A DNA stretch of 64,000 nt from Fremontodendron californicum (lineage: Eukaryota > Streptophyta > Magnoliopsida > Malvales > Malvaceae): positions 17,721,122 through 17,785,121 of the forward strand of contig JAULJL010000024.1 of assembly GCA_030761205.1 (NCBI GenBank), read 5' to 3'. The position numbers were made by a program, and so were the translations under genes. Positions 11,006 to 24,500 of the stretch are shown here, piece by piece. The notes under the pieces were generated by a model, which was given only the letters and a program-made list of their open reading frames with translations, did no database searches and had not been told where the DNA came from. The number at the start of each line of letters is the position of its first letter. The first letter of the stretch is position 1.

Positions 11006-12320
11006 TTATGCATAATATTTCTTTACTACGTCAACATTGATTGGACTCGAGAAATTTGCACCATTCATCTCTGCTAAAATCATTGCCCCTCTTAAAAATA
11101 CTCTTTTTACCACATACGGGCCTCTCCAATTTGGTGCCCATTTCCCTCTAGGATCTTGCTGATTAGGAAGGATCTTCTTCAAAACTAAATCACCTTCTCG
11201 AAATTCTCTTGGATGAACTTTTTTGTTATGCGCCCTCATTATCCGTCTTTTGTATAATTGGCCATGACACAGTGCCGTCATCCTCTTTTCCTCGATCAAA
11301 TTAAGTTGCTCATAGCGGGCTCGAACCCATTCTGCTTCTTCTAACTCGAGTTCCATTAAAATATTCAGAGAAGGGATCTCCACTTCAATTGGTAGCACAG
11401 TTTCCATCTCGTACACCAAGGAGTAAGGAGTTGCCCCTGTAGAAGTACGTACTGACGTTCTATAGGCGTGCAAGGCAAACGAAAGGTTCTCGTGCCAATC
11501 TTCGTATTTATTAGTCATTTTGGCAACGATTTTCTATATATTCTTGTTAGCAGCTTCTTCTGCTCCATTCATCTTGGGATGGTAAGGTGCCGAGTTATGG
11601 TGCCTGATTTTGAATTGAGTGCAAATTTCTTTCATCATGGTATTGTTCAAATTGAGAGCATTATCTGTAATAATTTTCTCCGGGAGACCATATCAGCATA
11701 TCACTTACTTTTTCAAAAACTTACACACCAAGGATTTGGTCACACTAGCGTAAGAAGTACCTTCGACCCATTTCGTGAAGTAATCGATCACTACCAAAAT
11801 GAAGCGATGTCCGTTCAAGACTTTAGGGGTAATTGGCCTGATCACATCCATTCCCCACATAAAAAAAGGCCAAGACGTTATCATGACATGCAGAGCTATC
11901 GGAGGAGCGCGGAGCTTATCCGCGTATAACTGGCACTTATGACATTTTCGAACATACGTGATGCAATCCCTTTCCGCAGTCATCCAGTAATAACTTGCTC
12001 TCATAATCTGCTTAGCCATCATGTGACCATTTGTATGTGTTCCACAAACCCCTTCGTGAACCTCTTCGAGTATTCTTTTAGCTTCAGCCTCTTCGGCACA
12101 CCTTAGAAGTGTATGATCTCTACTCCTTTTATACAATATTTCTTCATCCAAGAAGAATCCCACCGCCATTCTTGTCAAATTTTTTTTGTCATTTTTCGCA
12201 GTGTGCTCTGGGTACTGCTGATGTTTTATGTATTGTAAGACGTCATGGTACCACGGTCTCCCATCCGGCTCTTCCTCGACATGCATACAGTGTGCGGGCG
12301 ACTCTCGTATACTCATCTTG
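11006..12320 (-). pseudogene. Tat integrase (broken)
   Basis: Integrase inserts the cDNA into host DNA in the nucleus. In element sense the HHCC finger comes first (HEGVCGTHTNGH ... CHKCQLYAD), then the catalytic core with WGMDVIRP, VVIDYFTKW, KIITDN and GAEEAANK supplying the Asp-Asp-Glu triad. The C-terminal part follows, with WHENLSFALHAYRTS, a GATPYSLVYEME motif and NWRGPYVVKRVF. The core is spread over more than one frame between 11519 and 11760, with an in-frame TAG after AANKNI near 11530. It belongs to the same polyprotein as the RNase H domains upstream. The copy is inactive as it stands. Confidence 0.88.
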
Positions 12321-12860
12321 ATGGGCTGGACGTCAGCACTTGTATTTATTTTGAACATTAAGGCCAATGTAGCTAGGGCATCGGCTATTTGATTTTCTTC
12401 TTGAGGCAAGTAATTGAATTTGATCTTTTGGAATTGCCGAACCAATTCCTTTATGAACTTGTGGTAGAGGATCAATTTTGAATCTCTTGTTTCCCATTCA
12501 CTTTTCAACTGGCAAATGACTAAAGCAGAATCCCCATATACTTCTAACTCGCCTATCTTCTTTGCAATAGCCGCTTGAAGTCCTATGACACAGGCCTCAT
12601 ATTCTGCCACATTGTTGGTTCATCTGAAAGTTAATCTCGCAGTAATGGGGCAGTAGTTTCCCTCCGACGATATCAAAACCGCTCCAATGCCATGCCCCAA
12701 AGCATTTGATGCTCCGTCGAAATACATTTTCCATACATCCTTCCTTAACTCCTCGCCTTCATCTTCCCGAGAAATAACCATCAAGTCCTCATCAGGAAAG
12801 TCAAACTTTACCGGCTTGTAATCTTCTGTAGCTCTATCTGCCAGAAATTCGGCCACTGCA
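12321..12860 (-). pseudogene. second, archaeal-type RNase H of the Tat element
   Basis: This RNase H lies between the usual RT-RNase H and integrase and is diagnostic for the Tat/Ogre group. The sequence shows WKMYFDGASNALGHGIGAVL, then TNNVAEYEACVIGLQAAI, ELEVYGDSALVICQL and NQIADALATLA, which carry the expected acidic residues (D, E, D, D). A TGA at about 12617-12619 replaces the residue just before TNN and splits the domain into two open pieces. Without that stop the frame would be continuous. I infer that the stop arose by point mutation. Confidence 0.85.
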
Positions 12861-12877
12861 CTCTCTTTTATGGCCTT

Positions 12878-14554
12878 TTACAAGACATAGGTGATGTCAT
12901 ACTCAGAGAGTAGAACCTGCCATCTTGCTAATCTTCCTGACAATGAGGGTTTCTCAAATATGTACCTAATGGGGTCTAGTTTAGCAATAAGTAATGTTGT
13001 ATGATACAACATGTACTGGCGGAGCCTACGAGCAGTCCAAGCTAGTGCACAACATACTTTTTCTACTGTCGAATATTTGGCCTCGTAATCGGTAAATTTT
13101 TTACTCAAGTAGTAAATTGCATGCTCTTATTTACTTGTCTCATCTTGCTATTCCAATACACATCCCATGGACTTCTCATGTACTACCAAATACAAAATGA
13201 GTGACCTTCTCAAAGTGGACGGTACCAACACCGGTGGGTTGGTAAGATACTCTTTCACTTTATCGAATGCTGGTTGGCGATCTTCGTCCCATTCACCCGG
13301 GTCTCATTTCCTGAGGAGTCTGAAAATCAGATCACATTTGGCAGTGAGTTGGGAAATAAAACAGGCAATGTAATTCAATCTTCCCAGAAATTCTCTTACT
13401 TTTTTCTATGTTCAAGGTGGGGATAAGTTTTGGATGGCGCGTATCTTGTCAGGGTCTATTTTGATTCCTTTCTCATTAATAATAAAGTCAAGTAGTTTAT
13501 CGGATGTTACACCGAACTTGTATTTGGCGGGATTGAGCTTAAGCTGGAACTTTCTTAACCGGCCGAACAACTTTCTCAGATTAACCACATGGTCTTTATC
13601 TTTCCGTGACTTTGCGATCATATCGTCGACATAAATATCTACTTCTTTGTGCATCATATATGAAAGAGGGTCACCATTGCTCTTTGATAAGTTGCACCAG
13701 TATTCTTTAGCCCAAATGGCATAACTTTATAACAAAAAGTCCTCCACATTGTCACAAATGTGGGTTTTTCCATTTCTTCTGGTGTCATCTTGATTTGGTT
13801 GTAGCCCAAAAATCCATCCATAAATGAGAACAATGAGTGCCTGGCGATATTATCTACCAAGGTATCGATATGGGGTAACGAAAAACTATCTTTTGGACTA
13901 GCTTGGTTCAAGTCTCGATAATCAACACACATCCATACTTTCCCTTCTTTCTTCGGGACTGGGACTATGTTCGCCATCCATTCAAGATACTTGGCGACTT
14001 TCAAAAATCCTGCATCGAACTATTTTTTTACTTCTTCTTTGACTTTTAAGAGCATTTCAGGCTTCATTCGTCTCAACTTTTACCGATTTGTATTCTGGTC
14101 CTAAAGGAAAATGGTGCACCACAATATCCGTATCAAGCCCTGGCATGTCCTGATAGGACCACGTGAATACATCCACATATTCATGGAGTAGTTCTATCAA
14201 TTCTTGCATTTTTGTCACTGAAAGTGAAATGTCGATTTTTATTTCCTTCTTATCATTCTCATTTCCCAGATTAACAAACTCCGTTATCTCCTGATGAGGC
14301 ATAATTTGTTTTTCTTCTGACTCTATCAATCTCAACAAGTCAGGAGGTATGTCATAGTTTTTAGCAATCTCTTCGTCGTCAATTTCATCGATATCAACAC
14401 ATTTCTCAAAATTGATTTTTGAACCATTGATGAGATTGTTTTCGCATTCATTAATACGGGACTTGGAAAGGTGGAAGCAAAAGAATATAGATATTTGTAT
14501 AGACAGGCAAATAGAAAGGATGAACAAAAAGAAGTGGCAAATGGATTGAAACAA
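12878..14554 (-). pseudogene. Tat reverse transcriptase and first RNase H (broken)
   Basis: The pre-RT segment shows LLHEYVDVFTWSYQDMPGLD (near 14150). The RT carries WMANIVPVPKKEGKVWMCVD, YRDLNQASPKDSFSLPHID, VMPFGLKNTGATYQRAM, and the active-site strand as IYVDDMIAKS (13630-13650). RNase H follows with KKFTDYEAKYSTVEK and RRLRQYMLYH. VDYRDLN.ASPKD is typical of Tat. At least two frame changes (around 13655 and 13400) and stops break the frame. Length and order match a normal Tat pol, so it decayed after insertion or came from an already defective parent. Confidence 0.9.
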
Positions 14555-14664
14555 AATGCATCATAGTTTGTCATTCATTAAAATGATAATTTCATAAAAA
14601 GAGCCCATGCACAAAAAGAAACTTTCATAACACTATTCCGTAGAAGTGTTGAAGACTTAGTTTG

Positions 14665-15018
14665 TTAATCAGAAAGTGACCTAAATACAGCTGGTAAGTC
14701 TATAGCATGCCAATTCTTCAATTCAAATCCTAGGGGGCACGGGTAGATAGTCTCTTCCTCTGTTTTGCTTCCCTTTTCTTTCTCTTGTTCCAGCATCTGG
14801 ATGCAGAATTCCGCGAATATTCCTTCCAAAATCATGACAGGCTTGGTTCCAACTGGTGAATCGAGAAAAATAAAACCTGTCGATCGAAATGTCTCATAGA
14901 GGTGGGGGATATATATCCTTCGGGTCTCTATCTCATAACCCCTTAGTCTTGCAAGACTCAGTTTTTTCCTTTCTCTTATCATTCTCTCGTTGTCCTCTCT
15001 GGTCGACTTGTATCCCAA
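14665..15018 (-). pseudogene. G-patch-like segment between protease and RT
   Basis: This frame reads MGYKSTREDNERMIRERKK followed by ARLRGYE and IPHLYETFRSTG. Tat elements often have a G-patch-like stretch here, with a GLGYKP-type motif. Only its C-terminal half is open, and the segment toward the protease (15019-15486) is broken. Function is unknown. Confidence 0.5.
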
Positions 15019-15486
15019 ACCAAACTTATCTCCTTTTTCAATGACACTTATCCATCTTCGGATTCCTTACAGGTCCTTTCCTAGATAGACCCCAACTCGA
15101 CAACCTTTCCCAACCACCTGAATAATGCAGTTTTGAGTGACGTAAGATAAATAAGGCATAGGTATCTTAGAACCTTCTCCTACAAATGTGGCGTTAACAA
15201 ACTCCAAGGTCCAAAAAGAGCATTCCCATGCTTCTTCGGCAGCCTCTATGTAGGGGATATTCGAGGGTTTTCATACAATCAAGTCTTCTTCTCCACCCAC
15301 AATTATTACCTGTTCTTCAACCCTGAATTTTACCTTCTGATGCAGAGTGGATGGAATAGCGCCAGCCATGTGAATCCAGGGTCTTCCTAGCAAGACATTG
15401 TACGAGGGAATGATATCCATAACCTAGAAGGCGATATCGAATGTGCAAGGACCAATCTGCATTGGTAAATCGATCTATCCCACCAC

Positions 15487-16074
15487 CTATCTACGGGTCC
15501 CGTCAAATGCCCGCACTATCATATGACTGTTCTTTATGTGGGACATGTCGATAGGCAATTTGACCAGTATGGTCATAGGCATGACATTCATTACGGAACC
15601 ATTATCGATAAGCACTTTTGCAATGATATGGCCTTTGCACCAAGCGGTGATATGGAGGGCCTTAGTACTGCCTGTCTCTTCCGGCGAGATTTCTTCATCG
15701 CTGAAAGCTATGAAATTATTGACAGCCATATTTCTTACTACTTGATCGAACTTTTCTACAGATACATCATGAGCCACGTATGCCTCATTTAGTACTTTTA
15801 AGAGGGCCCTTCGGTGGGGTTCTGAATTCGTCAACAATTCCAAGATGAAAATACAAGCTGGTGAGTGCTTTAACTGTTCCACCATGCTATATTCACTGTG
15901 CTTGATAAATTTGAGGAATTCACAGGCTTCTTCCTCTGTTACTGGCTTGTTCTTTCTTTGCTCGACTTTATTTTTCGAGATAGTCTTCTCTTCATCAATT
16001 TTAGCTTTCCCTTTTCTGGCTTTTTTCTGCTGCTTCGGGTGTGTAGCATCTCCCACTTCTTGTAAAACCTCCAA
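15487..16074 (-). pseudogene. Tat aspartic protease (retropepsin-like)
   Basis: The protease cuts the Gag-Pol polyprotein. It is seen as KHSEYSMVEQLKHSPACIFI, then ALHITAWCKGHIIAKVLIDN with active-site triad D-N-G in DNGSVMNVMP, and DMSHIKNSHMIVRAFDGTRR. D-N-G in place of D-T-G is common in this lineage. The frame stops at the right edge, and the C-terminal part of the domain lies in other frames at 15100-15486. The stretch 16080-16440 upstream holds broken linker sequence. Confidence 0.78.
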
Positions 16075-16443
16075 TACCGATAATGTCTACTGCAGCCGCA
16101 GAAACATTGAGTACTAGTGTAGTATTACTAGGTTCTGGTGATATAACTTCATAGTCGTATTTCCAAGGCACAGTCTTACCATTCCTATGTGGAAAAAGGC
16201 CTGGTATTTCGATAGTTACTATCGACTTTTATACCTTCGGTGTTTCTTTCATTGGCGGGTTCTGGGTTTCTTCATAGTAGATGATCAATGGCTTTGGCTT
16301 GACCTATTCAGTAGTCTTTGGTGTTTCCTCAATCACCACATCCACTGATTCTTCTTCCTGTTCTATGGAGAATTTTGCTACACCAATATCCATCATCTCT
16401 TGTATTTTATCCTGAAAATCGGAGCATTGGTCGATAGTATGTC

Positions 16444-18396
16444 CTACCAAGCCCCCATGATACCTACAGAATATCCATTGTCTGATTCCAACCTCGAAAT
16501 TCTTTGCCCCATGTTGATTGGTCTATATAGCCCCACTTTAATCATAGTATCCAGCACTTCTCCCATATGAGTCCGGACATCCTCAACCCGGGACAACACC
16601 CGGCACCCTTTTCCTTCCACTATTGCATTCACTACCGCTTTCCTGTGGTCGGGTAACGGATTTGCAGTGACGTTAGGCTCTCCCTTGGTTGTGAAGTTTA
16701 GATAACCAGTCCTGATCAGGTTTTGCACCTTGTGTTTAAAGGCAGTGCAATTTTCTAGAGAATGACCCGGGTTGCCTCCATGATAATCACAATTCACGTT
16801 TGGGTCGTACCATCTTGGGTATGGGGGTTTCATGGGTTCAAGGAACATGGGTGCTACTAAGTGGTTTTGGATTAACTTGGGGAAGAGTTGGGTGTATGTC
16901 ATGGGAATGGGAATGGGAATGAGGTCGAATGGGGATCTTTGTTGAAACTGTTGGGGTCCCCTTTGGTTAGTCCCTACGTTGTTGATCGGATTGGCTGGGT
17001 TAGGAACAGGTGCAGGGGTTGTGTATATGGGTGCTGGCATGGGTGATGGTGAATATACTGGCATCGACGATCAATAGCTCATTTGGTATTAGGGCTGTGT
17101 AGGAGGATATGGGTATGGGTTAGGTGAGTAACTGTAGGGTTGGTTTGTAGGGTAAGGGGTAAAATTTTGTGGTGGCCGGCTCTCATACGAAACGGCTTGT
17201 ACTTCTTCTTTCTTCTTCTTTACTATGCATATTTTCTTGACATTGACTATTTCAACTCTTTCAATCTTGCCGCTTTTTATAGCGTTTTCTATCATTTCGC
17301 CAGAAATGACCATGTCAGCAAAAAATTTGGTAGCATTACTGACCAGCCTGTCATAGTTTCTTGTTCAATGAGGGGTGGTTGCACTTGAGCAGCCATATCT
17401 CTCCATTTTTGGGCGTATTCTTTGAAACCTTCTCCCGTATTTTTCTCCATGTTTTGTAAGGATAACCTATCAGGTGCCATGTCGGCCATGTGCTTGTACT
17501 GGGCTTAAAAAGCTCTTGCCAGATCTGTCCAAGTATGAATGCGACCACGATCTAGTTGGTTGTACCACCTTGCGGCTGATCCTTTTAGGCTACTTGGAAA
17601 TAGTGGATCAATAATTTGTCATTATGAGTATGCCCAGCCATTTTGCGACAGAACATGGTGATGTGAAATGAAGGGCACTTGGTCCCATCGTACTTTTCAA
17701 ATTCTGGAACCTTGAACTTTGGTGGTATTATCAAATCTGGAACCAGACTTAGTTCACTTGCATCAACTTTCTTGAAGACGTCCATCCCTTCTATTGCTTT
17801 GAGTCTCTCTTCTAGCATATCATATTTATGTTCCGTCCTGATGTCCTTACATGCCCTATCACACCTTTCCTCAATTTTTCTTGCTCTATGGGGTCATCTA
17901 AGTTTGGGACGTTAACTGGGTTTGAAGGATTAGCCCCTGAGTTAGATGCAAGCTATCCTTGGCCTTGCTGGCCTGTGAGACCCGGTGTATTGACGTAAAC
18001 ATAGGGTTGTCCTCCCACTGGAGGTTTTCTTTGTGGATGCCCACGTTGCGATGTTTGGGTGTGGGTCAGAGTAAAACCCGGTGGGTATAGAGGATTTTCG
18101 TCATTACTTTCTCAGGGTCGAGTCCTTCCCTTACACTTGAGCTTTCAGTTTGCCCTTTTTCCCTAGTCAGACTCATCATCATTTCCATCATCTTGGCTAT
18201 TTGTTCACGTGATTCCTCTTGTGACCTTGCAATCTGTTCTCGCGTTTCTTGTTGGGACCTGGCCAATTATTCTTTCGCTTCAACGAACCTGGCTAATTGC
18301 TCTTGCAGCTCCCTCTATAGTTTTTCCATTCGTTCAATTCGCGTTGTTTGCTCACTTTCCATGGTTTTTGTTTTAAACCTATTATTATACTGGTGA
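16444..18396 (-). pseudogene. Tat gag (broken in several frames)
   Basis: Gag forms the particle that packages the RNA. Pieces in order: MARSQQETREQIARSQEESR and MMEMMMSLTREKG (about 18260-18150); PPKFKVPEFEKYDGTKCP and RKMAGHTHNDKLLIHYFQ (17818-17585); MEKNTGEGFKEYAQKWRDMA (17460-17400); a proline/tyrosine-rich stretch (17240-17090); then CDYHGGNPGHSLENC (about 16790), a zinc-knuckle-like motif. Frame changes occur near 17550, 17300 and 17070. The order and motifs match the Tat gag. Confidence 0.85.
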
Positions 18397-18699
18397 GAGG
18401 ATTGCTTTGATCTTTCTGTCAGTCTGATTGTGCTTGGAACCACTGATAATTATTTTAGTTGTGATTAGTGTATGCTATTTTCAAAAGAGATTTTAAATCG
18501 TTCCAACGGGTTGGCGCGATATCTAAATCTTTCCTTTTTTATTCATGATTTGCCAGATCTTTCCGTGAGTAGACATCTATATATGTATGCATGTAACACG
18601 AGTTAATGATTTTTATGGAATGAAATGAATGCATTTGAGAGGTGCTTGCTCTAATATAATTTTCAAAAAGTAGATTCTCATTGATCCCACAGTACATTT

Positions 18700-20725
18700 T
18701 CACATTTGATTAATCATCCTAGAGTTGTAGCCATAAAAACATTTGACTTGCTTATATTGATCTTTCGCCTCTTCTAGGAAGCTAAGCAGACATTGTCCAT
18801 ACTTTCCAGTGGGATTGACTTCTTGTATCAGCACCTCCACTCGTTCCACCATTTCCCTTGCTTTGCTTACTACTTTGCAGACTTGTGTAGCCAAATGTTC
18901 TTTGTATTGCTACCTTCCCAAAGTTTCAGCCTTCCATCTCATACTAGCAACCATTGCAAATCACATGTGTAAATCCAATCTGCCTCCATGTTTTTCCATT
19001 CCCTCATAATTTCATCAATATGATTGCTCTGGTTGTGCAATTGTTGCTCCAAATTCTGAGTTAGTTGCCAGAGAGACTCCCTTTCTTCTTGTAATTTTGA
19101 GCATTTGTCTTTCTCATATTTTAGCTTGGCTTTTAACCCCACCAACTTTGCGGTGACCAAAGAATACATTTTTTCCTATTTCTGCCTTTCTTGGGAAGAT
19201 TTAGCAATTTTCCCTTCATTCTCTTGTGCCTTATGTTTCCATCATTCTACTTCTTTCTAGAGCTCTTTTTCGCGTCTGTGAGATGACCCGAGGATGTTTT
19301 CGATCTTCATATTTGATCGTAGCTTCTTGTTTTCTAAGTGTAGATTGTTCAGATCTGATTGGGCTGTGTCACGTTCCCTGAAGATCTTTTGATTTCGAAC
19401 GTCTTGTATTTCTGCCTTATCCTTCCAATTCTCCATTTCTTCCTGGAACCTTTGATGTTCTTGCTTCATCTTCTCTCTTTCGATCTTGAATTCTTCCTTA
19501 GCGATCTCGAATTCTAAGATTTCTCTTGGCTGTAAAGGCATTGGTTGGGGTGGGACTCCTCCTGGGAGTATAACTGAATCTTTAACTCGGTTGGCTTTCC
19601 ATAGCAAATACTGTGGAGCGACACTATCGCTGAGAGCTCCTAGCCTTATTCTCCGAGTATCTTTCCATGCTCGAATTATCTGTTCGACCCTTTTTGACAC
19701 GTTTGGCTCCCCATAAGAAAATTCTACTCGAATGAGCCCATGAGTCACTGGAATAAACTGTTTAGTTCCATATTGCCTTTGCACCATAAGCGGAGCATAA
19801 CTCACTACCCCCCATGAACCCAGGAGTTGTACCCATGGTTCCCCGCAACGGTATAACATTGGCACAGGAGGCATCCATGGTGCAATCCATTTTACTTGCT
19901 TGCTAGTAAGTGTTTGGAAAAATGCTACCCATTCTCCTTTGGTTTTGCGCTTCGGCCACTTGCTTTTGCAAAATTCCTGAATCGGGGCTCCACCTTGCAA
20001 ATAAGGTTTCGTGAAGGCGCTTTTCTCACACTCGAAATGACTTTGAAGCCATACATATAGCAGCTGAGCACAGCCTATGAAATGTCCTCCTCCTTTCCTT
20101 CGGCAAAAGTTCAATGATCTTATGGTCTCTGCCAAGATTGCCGGTGATGGATTGCTATTGTTCTCGACCTGCTCAAAGAAATCTACTACTGTTGCTTCGA
20201 TGTGCCCCAAAACCTTTGGAAAGATTATCATCCCATATATAGCCAGAGCGAAAGCAGTCATTCCTTTTTCTTTGTCCAAATATCTTTCGATGAATGCTTT
20301 GAGGAAATCCCAAGGTAGGCAAATATGTTCTCCTTTGCGTCTCAGATTGGAGTCTCCTACTTTATCCCAAGAATTTTAGTTAACTTTTTGCAAAGTCCGA
20401 ACTTCAGCTTTCTAACATATACTTTATCGGGACATTGGAGCTCTATCCCAAGTAAGATTGAGTATTCTTCAATGGCTGGGGTTATGTCTTCTTCATTGAA
20501 AGTAAAGCATCTGTATGACGGATCCCAGAAATGGATTGCTGCCCTGATTAGCGATTGTTCGATCATCACCGGGATAAGCAATGCTATCTGCCCGTATTTC
20601 TGAGAGAATTTCATCCTTTTTTCTTTACTCATTTGTTCCCAGATATTTGCCAAACCTGTCAAGTGATTTTGTGAAAGATCTAGGTTTATAATTTCAGGCA
20701 GAGTCGATACAAAATCGACCGTCAA
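18700..20725 (-). pseudogene. Tat ORF1: plant-mobile/DUF7745-type domain plus coiled coil
   Basis: This extra gene lies upstream of gag, a feature of Tat/Ogre elements, and its role is unknown. The N-terminal piece (20725-20357) has FWDPSYRCFTFNEEDITPAI and EEYSILLGIEL. The middle piece (20279-19257) has VDFFEQVENNSNPSPAILAE, CRRKGGGHFIGCAQLL, APWMPPVP and QYGTKQFIPVTHGLIRVEFS. These are typical of the DUF7745 family that is widespread in plants and often in retroelements. The C-terminal part is rich in E, K and Q and likely coiled coil (about 19540-18700). Frame breaks lie near 20330, 19250 and 18920. Confidence 0.75.
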
Positions 20726-21511
20726 ACAACCCCCTTCTTATTGCTGAAATTTTCAAACCAAATTCGTACATCCATAGGTGATTCGCATGTGACATTCACG
20801 GATGAGGCGCAAACCCGACGTTCAGTGGATTCCATGAGAATTTACGACCGAACAATGTATTGGTGAAAACATCTCTTTATGGGATGCTAATGATGCCAAT
20901 GATAATAATGTGGGAAGAAGACAACCACAAGAAAATAGAATCTGTTAGTATATATACAGATATAATAACAAAATGAGGTTCAGGAGAAAAATCAAATTTC
21001 CTTCAACCAATCATACGACCTCCTAAGTTTCGTTATATGCTGGGTTCGGATTTCGTATATCTAAAAGGTTCCCAAATTGTTCCTCACTACTATCCGGAAT
21101 GAACTAGTAAGGCACCCCGATCCTTGCCTATCGTAGGCCATGAATGGGAAAGGTTCAATTCGAGTGGGAGTATTTTCAAGGCTTGTGCAGAGATTATTAT
21201 CTCACGAAAGCGTAGCTACTTTACACCCTGAAAGTGTTTCGCTAGCCCATGCGGAGGTATTACCTCACGAGAGCTAGGTACTTTACTCCCTCCTAAAAGG
21301 ACAAAGCTCGGGTATTGAGCTCATGCGTGTTTTAGTGTGTGAGATGGCCCAGATGCTCCGAACAATTTAATACAAACAGAAAGATGCAAATAATCAAAAA
21401 CGATTATAAAATAGTCGTGAATGCAAATTTATTCAAAATTGAAGATTTTCTTTTTATTCTTAAAACAAATAAGGGAACTATGATTAAATTTATGGCTTGA
21501 CTCTCAAGAAG
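20726..21511 (-). other. 5' leader of the Tat element
   Basis: This is non-coding sequence between the primer-binding site and ORF1. It holds two imperfect copies of a block with ATCTCACGAAAGC or CTCACGAGAGC followed by TACTTTAC (about 21190-21290). No gene was seen. Confidence 0.6.
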
Positions 21512-21531
21512 GATCCCCAACGGAGTCGCTA
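21512..21531 (-). promoter_or_regulatory. Tat-type primer-binding site
   Basis: In element sense TAGCGACTCCGTTGGGGATC lies 3 nt after the 5' LTR. It resembles the GGCGACTC..TTGGGG type of PBS found in Tat/Ogre elements, with A in place of the first G. tRNA identity (tRNA-Arg is reported for Ogre) is from memory and not tested. Confidence 0.65.
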
Positions 21532-21534
21532 AGC

Positions 21535-24500
21535 TGTCATAAAGGTTTTTTTTACCGCTCGACGATTTTTTTAAATAAATACAGGAAGTCGCCACCAATC
21601 TTTTTTGGTTAGGTGTGATTGGTCACCTATGAAAACTTATCTCTTAATAATATCCTAAAATTAATTAAGATATATTAAAAAGATAATTTTTGGTCTCTGA
21701 AACAAAAGTTAGGTTCGGGAGTACGGTTATACGTAGGGAAGGATTAGTTCCCCCACGACGCCCGTTTTAAAAACGGTACCAATTAATCACGTGTCATCTT
21801 TAATCTTGAAAAAGTTATTTTAATTTTAGCATTTAATAATAATTCTCTTAGTACACTTAAAAAGAATATTTTAAAACAAATGAGAGACAATGTTTTTTAT
21901 AATCATTTTTGAAGTAAAAGAAATTACCCATGTAAAAACAATTCCCGAATCACTCCGATATTTTTGATAATGTTTCGATAACTATTTTATTGAACCGTTT
22001 TGAGGAATGATTGATATTCCGACCATCCGAAGAATGGATCCGTGTTTAGGGAATTTCCTTTACCAAAAAATAATTCAAAAAATCATTTTTTATTTGTGGA
22101 GAAATAATAAAAGTAATATATATAACAACGTCTTTTTATAATTAGTTCTGAGATAACAGAAATCATTTATGTAAAAATAATTCCCGAATCACTCCGATAA
22201 TTTCGATAATGTTTTGGTAACTAATTTTACTCGAACCATTTCGTGGAACGATTGATACTCCAACCGTTCGAGAAATAATCCGTTTTAGAAGATTTCACTT
22301 ATCGAAGATAATTTTAAAAGATATATTTTATTTGCAGGAAGAGAACAAAAATTAATAAAGATGTTCTTTTAAAATTAATTTCCAAAATAAACGAAATTAT
22401 CTATGTAAAAATAATTTCCGAATCACTCCGATATTCTCGATAATGTTTCGATAATTAATTTTACCCGAACCATTTCGGAGAACGATTGATACTCCGATCG
22501 TCCCGAGAAATGATCCGTTTTTAGAGAATTTCATTTATCGAGAATTAAAAAAAAAGATATTTTATTTGTGGGGGAATCATAGAAAAACAGTAAAAATAAA
22601 AATAAAACAATAAAAATATCCTTTTAAAATTAATTTCAAAATAAATGAAATTGTTTGTGTAAAATTAATTCTCGAGTCACTTCGATATTTTCGAAAATGT
22701 TTCGACGACGAATCTTACTTGAACCGTTTCGAGGAATGATTGATACTCCAACCATCCCGAAAAATAATCCGTTTTTAGGAGATTTCATTTTATTAAAAAT
22801 AATGTTAAAAAGACATTTTACTTGCGGAGAAATTGATAAAAATAAAATTATCCTTTCATAATTAATTCCGAAATAAGAGAAATTACCTATGTAATAAAAA
22901 TAATTCTTGAACCACTCCGATACTTTTGATATTGTTTCGATAATTATTTTGTTACACAAACTTTTTCGAGGAACGATTGATATTCCGACCATTCCGAGAA
23001 AAAGTTCATTTTTTAGAGAATTTCTTTGAACGAAATTAATTTAGAGGACATAATTTTATTCCTGAAGGAACTATTATTCAAAAAAAGTAAATGAGAAACT
23101 CTCCCCTTTTTTAAAAAAAATTAATAATGCATAAAAATGAATAATAAAATAAATAAATAACAATAACAATAAATACAAAATAAAATATATAATAAAAAAA
23201 TAATAATAAAAAAGGAATATAAATAATACTAATAATAATAATAGTGGCAAGAATATTAAAAAAAAAAACTAAAATAAAATAATAACAATACATATATATA
23301 TATAAATAAATGAAAATAAATAATAAAAATCAATAAATCAATAAATCAATAATAATAGTAATAATAATAATGGCAAGAAAAAAAAAAACTAAAAAGAAAA
23401 AGGAAAAAAAAAGGAGATAATAATAATAATACTAACGATAAACAAAAATATATATAAATAAATGGAAATAAAAATAATAAATAAAACAAGAAAAATAAAT
23501 AATAATAATTAACATAATAAATAAATAAGGATAATAATAATAATAATTAACATAATAAATAAATAAGGATAATAATAATAATAATTAACATAATAAATAA
23601 ATAAATAATAAATAAAGTAAAATTAATAAAATGCAAAAATGAAATAAGATAAAAAAAGGGGGGGAAGTGCACTTGGGTCGGGTCCAGGCACGGACCCGCA
23701 CGCGGGTCCCACGACCCGACCCAGCTTTAGCCTATAAAGGCTTTTTTTTATGCTTCATTTTTTTAGACTTCAAATTTTTTTTTACCTTTTCTCTGAAATG
23801 CTTAGACCCAAACCAGCCGCTCCACTGCCGTCATCGTCGTGCCGGAGGTCTCTCCGAGCCAAGAAAATTATACCAAAATACTCCTCTCTTTCTCCTCAAC
23901 CTAAATACTAGATTAGTTTTCCCCAAAACCACACCAAATTCCCTAGATCTACAGCCAAAGATTCGAAACTCCTTTCCCCTTTCCTTTTTTTTTTGTTGGC
24001 TGATGGTGTTTCGCTTCTCTTTTTTTTTTTTTTTGCTTGTGGTTTTTTTGGGTGATTTTTGCTTGTGGTTTCTTTGGTTTCGGATCTGTCCGAATTTTTT
24101 CCTTTTTTTATCTTGTTTTAGGTCGGGGTTTATATAGGGGTTGTGGCAGTGGGGTGGGGTTGGCTCGGTGGCCAGGCCACTTAGTGGCTGGCTACGCCTG
24201 GTTGGCTGATGTGTGAGGCAGAGGCGGTGGGTAGGGTTCTAGGTGGATGTTGGTAGGGTTTTAGGTGTCAGTCCAGTTGGGTGCAAGTGGGTCTGGCAGG
24301 GGACAAGTGGGGGTGTCGGTGGCGACTGGTGAGGCGATAGAGAGGTGGGGAGGCGGCTAGGGTTCGCTAGGGAGAAAAGGTTGCTGGACTGGCTTGTTGG
24401 GCTACTGGGTTGTGGCCTGTTAAGCCGGGTTTATGTTGCTGGCCAGTTGGGTTGTACTAGGCCAAACAAGCCTGTTTTACAATGGCCTGCTAGACAAGCC

